A stretch of DNA of 64,000 bases. Origin: Arachis hypogaea (Eukaryota; Streptophyta; Magnoliopsida; Fabales; Fabaceae). Numbering within the stretch: position 1 is the first letter of the stretch; every line of letters begins with the position of its first letter. Location: NCBI RefSeq assembly GCF_003086295.3, contig NC_092042.1:37495419-37559418 (forward strand), in the 5' to 3' direction. Below, in pieces: positions 34,060 to 43,320 of this stretch. The translations under genes were made by a program, and so were the position numbers. The notes beneath the pieces are model-generated. The model ran no database searches and was not told the DNA's origin. It was given only the letters and a program-made list of their open reading frames with translations.

Positions 34060-35786
34060 TGATGAGCGGATAATTTGTACGCTTTTTGGCATTGTTTTTA
34101 GTATGTTTTTAGTATGATCTAGTTAGTTTTTAGTATATTTTTATTAGTTTTTAGTTAAAATTCACTTTTCTGGACTTTACTATGAGTTTCTGTGTTTTTC
34201 TGTGATTTCAGGTATTTTCTGGCTGAAATTGAGGGACCTGAGCAAAAATCTGATTCAGAGACTAAAAAGGACTGCAGATGCTGTTGGATTCTGACCTCCC
34301 TGAACTCGAAGTGGATTTTCTGGAGCTACAGAAGCCCAATTGGGGCGCTCTCAACGGCGTTGGAAAGTAGACATCCTGGGCTTTCCAGAAATATATGATA
34401 TTCCATACTTTGCCCAAGATTTGATGGTCCAAACTGGCGTTCAAAGTCACCCTCAGAATTCCCAGCGTTAAACGCCGGAACTGGCACAAGAATGGGAGTT
34501 AAACGCCCAAACTGGCACCAAAGCTGGCGTTTAACTCCAAGAGAAGTCTCTACACGAAAATGCTTCAATGCTCAGCCCAAGCACACACCAAGTGGGCTCG
34601 GAAGTGGATTTTTATGTCATTTACTCATCTCTGTAAACCTTAGGCTACTAATTTTCTATAAGTAGGACCTTTTACTATTGCATCTTTGGATCATTTTAGA
34701 GCTTTTGATCATGTTTTTATGATTGAACCCTCCTTGGGAGGCTGGCCATTCGGCCATGCCTAGACCTTGTTCTTATATATTTTCAACGGTGGAGTTTCTA
34801 CACACTATAGATTAAGGTGTGGAGCTCTGCTGTACCTCGAGTATTAATGCAATTACTATTGTTCTTCTATTCAATTCCGCTTGTTCTTGTTCTTGTTCTA
34901 AGATATCACTTGTTCTTCAACTTGATGAATGTGATGATCCGTGACACTCATCATCATTCTCACCTATGAACGTGTAACTGACAACCACCTCCGTTCTACC
35001 TTAGATTGGGTGAATATCTCTTGGATTCCTGATACACGATGCATGGTTGATCGCCTGACAAACGAGCGCTCGCCTGACAACCGAGCCATCCATTCCGTGA
35101 GATCAGAGTCTTCGTGGTATAGGCTAGAACTGATGGCGGCATTCAAGAGAATCCGGAAGGTCTAACCTTGTCTGTGGTATTCTGAGTAGGATTCAATGAT
35201 TGAATGACTGTGACGTGCTTCAAACTCCTGAGGGCGGGGCGTTAGTGACAGACGCAAAAGAATCACTGGATTCTATTCCGGCCTGATTGAGAACCGACAG
35301 ATGGATAGCCGTGCCGTGACAGGGTGCGTTGAACATTTCCACTGAGAGGATGGGAGGTAGCCACTAACAACGGTGAAACCCTTGCATAAGCTTGCCATGG
35401 AAAGGAGTAAGAAGGATTGGATGAAGACAGTAGGAAAGCAGAGAGACGGAAGGGACACAACATCTTCATGCGCTTATCTGAAATCCCCACCAATGAATTG
35501 CATAAGTATCTCTATCTTTATCTTTATGTTTTATTCGTATATCACCTATATCCATTTGAGTTTGCCTGACTAAGATTTACAAGGTGACCATAGCTTGCTT
35601 CATACCAACAATCTCTGTGGGATCGACCCTTACTCGCGTAAGGTTTATTACTTGGACGACCCAGTACACTTGCTGGTTAGTTGTGCGAAGTTGTATTTAT
35701 GCCATGGTATTGAACACCAAGTTTTTGGGTTCATTACCGGGGATTATTTGAGTTGTGAAAAGTATTAATCACAATTTCGCGCACCG
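34060..35786 (+). repeat. Element B 5' LTR
   Basis: A 1727-bp LTR, TGATGAGCGG to GCGCACCG (the last base is G instead of A). It is 51 bp longer than its partner at 52530-54205, accounted for by about 45 bp near 34690-34735 and 6 bp in a CTTGTT repeat. GGCGTTTAAC palindromes lie at 34434-34540. Near its end, 35715-35755 resembles an older LTR end plus primer-binding site. Confidence 0.92.
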
Positions 35787-35792
35787 AGTTTT

Positions 35793-35905
35793 TGGCGCCG
35801 TTGCCGGGGATTGTTCGAGTTTTCGGCAAGCTTTTGGTCCGGTAACATCAGTGCCAAATTTCTGATCCGGCAACAGCACCAAGTTTTTGGCGCCGTTGCC
35901 GGGGA
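35793..35905 (+). promoter_or_regulatory. Element B tandem primer-binding sites (tRNA-Asp)
   Basis: Two exact copies of TGGCGCCGTTGCCGGGGA, at 35793-35810 and 35888-35905, are each preceded by CACC(A/G)AGTTTT. Only the first is directly beside the LTR. The second is preceded by AGCACCA, which looks like an LTR end. Confidence 0.88.
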
Positions 35906-37525
35906 TTGTTGCGTTTGGACAACTGACGGTTCATCTTGTTGCTTAGATTAGGTATTTTCTTTTTCAGAGTTCTTAAGAATGAATTCTAGTGTTTCATGAT
36001 GATCTGTTGAAGTCTGGCTGGCTGTGAAGCCATGTCTAATTCTATTGGACCGAGGTTTCAACTTATCATCACAAGAGCCTGTTGATTTCTATCAACATTG
36101 CTGTTGGAGCAGTGATCTGCTAAGGCTTGGCTAGCTATTGGCCATGTCTAGTGTTTTGGACCGAAGCTTTCTTTGAAAGCTTGGCTGGCTGTGAAGCCAT
36201 GTCTAATTCCTGGACCGGAGTCTTAGACTAGCATTGCACTGATTCCTGGAATTCTCATTAAGAATTTTGATATCTTTGTTTTCTTTTTCTCACTTAATTT
36301 TCGAAAAAGCACAAAAAAAAATTTACAAATCATAAAATCCAAAAATATTTCTTGTTTAAATCTAGAGTCTCATTTCAAGTTTGGTGTCAATTGCATGTTT
36401 TTGTTCTTCTTGCGCTCATTCATGTGTCTTAAGTGATTTTCAAGTTATTCCTGATGATTTACTTGCTCTGATCTTTGAAATTCTCTTGACTTGAGTGTTT
36501 TATGTGCCTCATATGCATTCTCATTTTGTTAGTGTCAGTAGTATACAAACTGCTAAGTTTGGTGTCTTGCATGCATTGTTATTTGATTTTAGTTGCATTT
36601 GATTATTCCTTATTATTAAAAATCCAAAAATATTTTTAATTTGTGTCTTTTCAAGTCAATAATACAGAGAATTGAAGATTCAGAACATACAACAGAGGAA
36701 TCACACAGAAAAAGCTGGGCGTTCAAAATGCCCAGTGAAGAAGACAAACTGGCGTTTAAACGCCAGCCAGGGTACCTGGCTGGGCGTTTAACGCCCAAAA
36801 GAGTTTTGGGTGTTAAACGCCAGAATGTGCACCATTCTGGGCGTTTAACGCCAGGATGGCACAAGAGGGAAGATTTTGTTTTCAAATCAAATTTTTTTTT
36901 AGTTTTCAAAATCTTTTCAAAATCAAATCTTTTTCAAATCATATCTTTTCAATCACATGTTTTCAAAATTGATTTTCAAAGATACTTGCCATCAATTAAT
37001 GATTTGATTCAACATTTCAAGTATGTTGCCTTTTTTGTTGAGAAAGGTTTAATGTTTGAATCATATCTTTTCTTGATAGCCAAGTCATTAATTTCAAAAT
37101 CAAATCTTTTTAAAATGTTTTTCAAATCATATCTTCTCAATCACATCTTTTTAAAACCAATCATATCTTCCTAATCACATCTCTTTCAAAATAGTTTTCA
37201 ATCAAATCTTTTTGATTTCTAATTTCAAAATCTTTTTCAAAAATCACTTGATTTCTTTCCCACTTTTATTTTCGAAAATCAATTAGTGTTTTTCAAAATG
37301 TTTTCAAAATCTTCTACTCAATTTTCGAAAATTACTTCCCTTCTTCTCACATCCTTCTATTTATGGACTAACACTATTCCTTAATGCAAAATTCGAACTG
37401 CATCTTCTTTGATAAGTTCGAATTTTCTACTCCTGCCTTCTAATTTTCTTTTCCTTTGACACCTCAAGGAATCTCTATACTGTGACATAGAGGATTCCAC
37501 ATTTTCTTGTTCTCTTCTCTTTCTT
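35906..37525 (+). other. Element B leader
   Basis: A long untranslated leader. It has AAGTTTGGTGT motifs at about 36378 and 36556, GGCGTTTAACGCC palindromes at 36713-36857, and a U-rich stretch of repeated TTTTCAAAATC/ATCATATCTT units at 36885-37330. A GGCTGGCTGTGAAGCCATG phrase is repeated near 36016 and 36184. The frame at 36641-37174 runs through repeats and has no recognisable domain. Confidence 0.7.
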
Positions 37526-39865
37526 ATGAGCAGGAGCAAAGACAAAAGCATTCTTGTTGAGGCTGATCCTGAACCTGAAAGGACCTTGAAGCGAAAGCAA
37601 AGAGAAGCCAAAGCACAACTCTCTGTGGAGGACCTAACAGAAATCTTCAAAGAAGAAGAACCCATGGCAGCCGAAAACAACAACAATGCCAACAATGCAA
37701 GGAAGGTGCTGGGTGACTTTACTGCACCTACTCCCGACTTCTATGGGAGAAGCATCTCTATCCCTGCCATTGGAGCAAACAACTTTGAGCTTAATCCTCA
37801 ATTAGTTTCTCTAATGCAACAGAATTGCAAGTTCCACGGACTTCCATTGGAAGATCCTCATCAGTTCTTAGCTGAATTCTTGCAAATCTGTGACACTGTC
37901 AAGACTAATGGGGTTAACCCTGAGGTCTACAGACTTATGATATTCCCTTTTGCTGTAAGAGACAGAGCTAGAATATGGTTGGACTCACAACCTAAAGAAA
38001 GCCTGAACTCTTGGGAAAAGCTAGTCAATGCCTTCTTGGCAAAGTTTTTTCCACCTCAAAATTTGAGTAAGCTTAGAGTGGAAGTCCAAACCTTCAGACA
38101 GAAGGAAGGAGAATCCCTCTATGAAGCTTGGGAAAGATATAAACAATTAATCAGAAAGTGTCCTTCTGATATGCTTTCTGAATGGAGCATCATAGGTATT
38201 TTCTATGATGGTCTCTCTGAACTGTCCAAGATGTCTTTGGATAGCTCTGCTGGAGGATCTCTTCATCTGAAGAAGACGCCTACAGAGGCTCAAGAGCTGA
38301 TTGAAATGGTTGCAAATAACCAATTCATGTACACTTCTGAAAGGAATCCTGTGAACAATGGGACAAATCAGAAGAAAGGAGTTATTGAGATTGACACTCT
38401 GAATGCCATATTGGCTCAGAACAAAATATTGACTCAGCAAGTCAATATGATTTCTCAAAGTCTCTCTGGAATGTAAAATGCACCAGGTAGTACTAAGGAG
38501 GCTTCATTTGAAGAAGAAGCTTATGATCCTGAGAACCCTTCAATGGAAGAGGTGAATTACATGGGAGAACCCTATGGAAACACCTATAATCCTTCATGGA
38601 GAAATCATCCAAATCTCTCATGGAAGGATCAACAGAGACCTCAACAAGGTTTCAACAATAGTAATGGTGGAAGAAACAGGTTTGGCAATGGCAAGCCTTT
38701 TCCATCATCTTCTCAGCAACAGACAGAGAGTTCTAAGCAGAACACTTCTGACTTAGCAACCATGTTCTCTGATCTAATCAAAACCACTCAAAGTTTCATG
38801 ACTGAAACAAGGTCCTCCATTAGAAATTTGGAGGCACAAGTGGGTCAGCTGAGCAAGAAAATTTCTGAACTCCCTCCTAGTACTCTTCCTAGTAATACAG
38901 AAGAAAATCCAAAAGGAGAGTGCAAGGCCATCAACATGGCCGAATTTGGAGAGGAGGAAGAGGCAGTGAACGCCACTGAGGAAGACCTCAATGGACGTCC
39001 ACTGGCCTCCAATGAGTTCCCCAATGAGGAACCATGGGAATCTGAGGCTCAAAATGAGACCATAGAGATTCCATTAGACTTACTTCTGCCATTCATGAGC
39101 TCTGATGAGTATTTTTCCTCTGAAGAGGATGAGTATGTCACTGAAGAGCAAGTTGCTAGATACCTTGGAGCAATTATGAAGCTAAATGACAAGTTATTTG
39201 GAAATGAGACTTGGGATGATGAACCCCCTTTGCTCACCAAAGAACTAGATGACTTGTCTAGGCAGAAATTACCTCAAAAGAGACAAGATCCTTGGAAGTT
39301 TTCAATACCTTGTACCATAGGCACCATGACCTTCAAGAAGGCCTTGTGCGACTTAGGGTCAAGTGTAAACCTCATGCCTCTCTCTGTAATGGAGAAGCTA
39401 GGGATCTTTAAGGTGCAAGCTGCAAAAATCTCACTAGAGATGGCAGACAACTCAAGAAAACAAGCTTATGGACTTGTAGAGGATGTTTTGGTAAAAGTTG
39501 AAGACCATTACATCCCTGCTGATTTCATAGTCCTAGAGACTGGGAAGTGCATGGATGAATCTATCATCCTTGGCAGACCCTTCCTAGCCACAGCAAAGGC
39601 TGTGATTGATGTTGATAGAGGAGAGTTGATCATTCAAGTGAATGAAGAATCCGTAGTGTTTAAGGCTCAAGGATATCCCTCTGTCACCATGGAGAGGAGG
39701 CATGAAGAGCTCCTCTCAAAACAGAGCCAAACAGAGCCCCCACAGTCAAACTCTAAGTTTGGTGTTGGGAGGCCACAACCAAACTCTAAGTTTGGTGTTG
39801 AACCCCTACATTCAAACTCTAAGTTTGGTGTTGGGAGGTTCCAACATTGCTCTAAGCATCTCTGA
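37526..39865 (+). pseudogene. gag: Element B gag-protease frame with one nonsense codon
   Basis: One 780-codon frame from ATG 37526, interrupted by TAA at 38474-38476 (codon 317). The N-terminus has a short basic/acidic stretch with PEPERTLKRKQREA, similar to the start of the H gag. The Gypsy gag core spans about codons 110-260 (FPFAVRDRARIWL, WERYKQLIRKCPSDMLSEW). A Gln/Asn-rich part without a CCHC knuckle follows, then RNLEAQVGQLSKKI, an acidic linker, and an aspartic protease with DLG (Asp codon 609) and IILGRPFLATA. Instead of reverse transcriptase, the frame ends in a tail with three NSKFGVG-type repeats. The same tail closes the shortened pol of element I. Confidence 0.9.
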
Positions 39866-40703
39866 GGCTCCATGAGAGCCCTCTGTCAAGCTACTGACAT
39901 TAAAGAAGCGCTTGTTGGGAGGCAACCCAATGTTATATTCTATCTATTCTCTTTTGTTATTTTATGTTTTCTGTAGGTTGATGATCATGAGAAGTCACAA
40001 AATCAATTGAAAAAGCAAAAACAGAATGAAAAACAGGAAGAAAAATAGCACACCCTGGAGGAAGAACCTACTGGCGTTTAAACGCCAGTAAGGCTAGCAA
40101 ATGGGCGTTTAACGCCCAGTCTGGCACCATTCTGGGAGTTTAACGCCAGAAAGGGGCACCAGACTAGCGTTAAACGCCAGAAAAGGGCAAGCACTTGGCG
40201 TTAAACGCCAGAAATGGGCACCAGCCCGGCGTTTAACGCCAGAATTGGCTAAAAACGCATTTTTGCATGCCATTTGGTGCAGGGATGACTTTTCCTTGAC
40301 ACCTCAGGATCTGTGGACCCCACAGGATCCCCACCTACCCCACCACTCTCTCTCTTCTTCACCCCTTCACCTATCAAATCCCATCTTTCTCTTCACCACT
40401 CACATCCATCCTTCATAAAACCCCACCTATCTCACCCTTCAAATTCAAACCACTTGCCCTCCCAACCCAACCATACATAACCAAACCATGAGCCCCCCAC
40501 TCTTATATAAACCCATCTTCACTCCTTCATTTTCACACAACCTAAACACCACTTCTCCCCCTTTTTGGCCGACCACAAAGCCATTCCCTTCTTTCTCATT
40601 TCTTCTTCTTCTACTCTCTTCTTTCTTCTTTTGCTCGAGGACGAGCAAACCTTTTAAGTTTGGTGTGGTAAAAGCATTGCTTTTTGTTTTTCCATAACCA
40701 TTT
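39866..40703 (+). repeat. Element B spacer with palindrome array and ORF2 leader
   Basis: 39883-39935 is the post-coding module with AAGCGCTTGTTGGGAGGC. 40070-40243 is an array of about six GGCGTTTAAACGCC-type palindromes. A pyrimidine-rich leader follows, with the hairpin TTTGCTCGAGGACGAGCAAA and AAGTTTGGTGTGG at 40630-40668, some 35 bp before the ORF2 start. Confidence 0.82.
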
Positions 40704-40849
40704 ATGGCATCCAAGGCCAGAGAAACCTCTAGAAAGAGGAAAGGGAAGGCAAAAGCTTCCACCTCCGAGTCATGGGAGATGGAGAGATTCATCTCAAGGG
40801 TGCTTCAAGACCACTTCTATGAAGTTGTGGCCTTAAAGAAAGTGATCCC
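40704..40849 (+). pseudogene. Element B ORF2, 5' part, split by element I
   Basis: Begins ATG GCA TCC with a basic N-terminus (SRKRKGKAKAS). It continues in one frame until element I enters at 40850. The frame resumes at 50639; the combined length (146 plus 979 nt) is exactly 375 codons, so the ORF was open when I inserted. The predicted extension beyond 40849 is LTR sequence and not part of the protein. Confidence 0.88.
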
Positions 40850-42371
40850 TGATGAGCGGATAATTTGTACGCTTTTTGGCATTGTTTTTAGTATGTTTTT
40901 AGTATGATCTAGTTAGTTTTTAGTATATTTTTATTATTTTTTAGTTAAAATTCACTTTTCTGGACTTTACCATGAGTTTGTGTGTTTTTCTGTGATTTTA
41001 GGTATTTTCTGGCTGAAATTGAGGGACTTGAGCAAAAATCTGATTCAGAGACTAAAAAGGACTGCAGATGCTGTTGGATTCTGACCTCCCTGCACTCAAA
41101 GTGGATTTTCTGGTGCTACAGAAGCCCAATTGGCGCGCTCTCAATGGCGTTGGAAAGTAGACATCCTGGGCTTTCCAGCAATGTATAATAGTCCATACTT
41201 TGCTCGAGATTCGATGGCCCAAATCGGCGTTGCAAATCAGCCTCAGAATTCCCAGCGTTTAACGCCGGAACTGGCATAAAAATTGGAGTTAAACGCCCAA
41301 ACTGGCATGAAAGCTGGCGTTTAACTCCAGAAAAAGTTTCTACACATGAAGGCTTCAATGCTCAGCCCAAGCACACACTAAGTGGACCCAGAAGTGGATT
41401 TTTACGTCATTTACTCATTTCTGTATACCCTAGGTTACTAGCTTACTATTAATAGGATCTTTTGACATTGTATCTAGACCTCATGACACTTTACACGTTT
41501 CTTTGTGTACCTTCCACGGCATGAGTCTCTAAACCCCATGGTTGGGGGTGAGGAGCTCTGCTGTGTCTTGATGGATTAATGCAATTACTACTGTTTTTCA
41601 TTCAATCATGCTTGCTTCCATTCTAAGATATTACTTGTTCTTAAACCGGATGAATGTGATGATCCGTGACACTCATCATCATTCTCAACTATGAACGTGT
41701 GCTTGACAACCACCTCCGTTCTACCTTAGATTAAGTAGATATCTCTTGGATTCTTTAATCATAATCTTCGTGGTATAAGCTAGAACTGATGGCGGCATTC
41801 AAGAGAATCCGGAAGGTCTAAACCTTGTCTGTGGTATTCTGAGTAGGATTCAATGATTGAATGACTGTGACGAGCTTCAAACTCCTGAAGGTGGGGCGTT
41901 AGTGACAGACGCAAAAGAATCACTGGATTCTATTCCGGCCTGATTGAGAATCGATAGATGGATAGCCGTGCCGTGACAGGGTGCGTTGAACATTTCCACT
42001 GAGAGGATGGGAGGTAGCCACTGACAATGGTGAAACCCTTGCATACAGGTTGCCATGGAAGGAGCCTTGCGTGCTTGAAGAAGAAGACAGTAGGAAAGCA
42101 GAGATTCAGAAGATGGAGCATCTCCAAAACCTCAACCTATTCTCTATCACTGCAAAACAAGTACTTATTTCATGTTCTTTTACTTTTCACAATCAATCCT
42201 GATAATTTCTGATATCCTGACTAAGAGTTACAAGATAACCATAGCTTGCTTCAAGCCGACAATCTCCGTGGGATCGACCCTTACTCACGTAAGGTATTAC
42301 TTGGACGACCCAGTGCACTTGCTGGTTAGTTGTGCGGGATTGCAAAAGTGTGATTGCAATTTCATGCACCA
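40850..42371 (+). repeat. Element I 5' LTR
   Basis: 1522 bp, from TGATGAGCGG to TTTCATGCACCA, with GGCGTTTAAC palindromes at 41221-41335. Directly followed by atccc and ORF2-like sequence instead of a primer-binding site, so on its own it looks like a solo LTR. Confidence 0.92.
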
Positions 42372-42803
42372 ATCCCCGAGGTTCCTTTCAAGCTCAAAAA
42401 GGGTGAATATTCGGAGATCTGACATGAGATCCGAAGAAGAGGTTGGGAAGTTCTTACCAACCCCATTCAACAAGTCGGAATCTTAATGGTTCAAGAGTTC
42501 TATGCCAATGCATGGATCACCAAGAACCATGATCAAAGTGTGAACCCGGATCCAAAAAATTGGCTTACTATGGTTCGGGGGAAATACTTGGATTTTAGTC
42601 CGGAAAATGTAAGGTTGGCATTCAACTTGCCTATGATGCAAGGAGATGAACATCCTTACACTAGAAGGGTCAACTTTGATCAAAGGTTGGACCAAGTCCT
42701 CACAGTTATTTGTGAAGAGGGCGCCCAATGGAAGAGAGATTCAAGAGGAAAGCCGGTTCAATTGAGAAGGCATGACCTCAAACCCGTGGCTAGAGGATGG
42801 TTG
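42372..42803 (+). repeat. 432-bp copy of the downstream ORF2 flank
   Basis: Matches 50634-51065 base for base in length, with about five differences by eye, one of which creates a TGA. It starts exactly at the LTR end, including the target-site duplication. It stops inside an ORF2 codon, joined to A-type leader at about 42804. It is not a working gene. Confidence 0.9.
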
Positions 42804-43320
42804 TACAACTGACGGCTTATCTTGTTGCTTAGATTAGGACTGTTTTATTTTTGTTGGTTTAGAGTCTTTTAGTTGAGTCTAGTTTCATATTTTAAGTTTG
42901 GTGTCAATTGCATGCTTTTGTCTTTCTTTTAATTTTCGAATTTGCATGTCTTTAGTCCCTTTTTGATCCGTAAAAATTCTAAGTTTGGTGTCCTCTTTGT
43001 GTTTTTCCCTTAAAATTTTCGAAAATTAGTTTTTGATTTTCTAAAAATTTTAAGTTTGGTGTCATTTTGTTGTTTTTCTCTTTCCTCATTTCAAAAATCA
43101 AATCTTTTTCATAAAATTTTTCAATCATATCTTTTTAATTGCTAATCTCAAAATCTTTTTAATTGACTAATTGATTCAGTTTTCAATTTGCTTTGATCTT
43201 ATTTTCTTTTAATTTTCGAATTTTTTTATTTTATTTTCCTTTTGTTTTATTTTATTTTTTCGGTTAATTCAAAAAAAAAATTTATCTACTTGCAATCCAT
43301 ATCATTTCCCTTTATCCATC
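42804..43320 (+). other. Element I leader (A-type), 5'-truncated
   Basis: Matches the reverse complement of 33348-33858 in element A. The primer-binding site and the first bases are missing. AAGTTTGGTGT motifs occur near 42895, 42982 and 43051. Confidence 0.82.

Noticed and set aside
35793..35905. Possible tRNA-Asp genes
   Set aside because: Only the 18-nt primer-site complement is present, with no tRNA cloverleaf or promoter boxes.
40445..40792. A 115-codon minus-strand frame near ORF2
   Set aside because: It runs antisense across the pyrimidine-rich leader and the ORF2 start; no motif and no conservation of its own.
40850..42371. Interpretation as an independent solo LTR
   Set aside because: It has atccc on both sides, which fits a solo LTR. 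But its length equals that of 49112-50633, and the flank copy behind it plus the unpaired element further on are better explained together as one element with a repair scar. A solo LTR remains the alternative.
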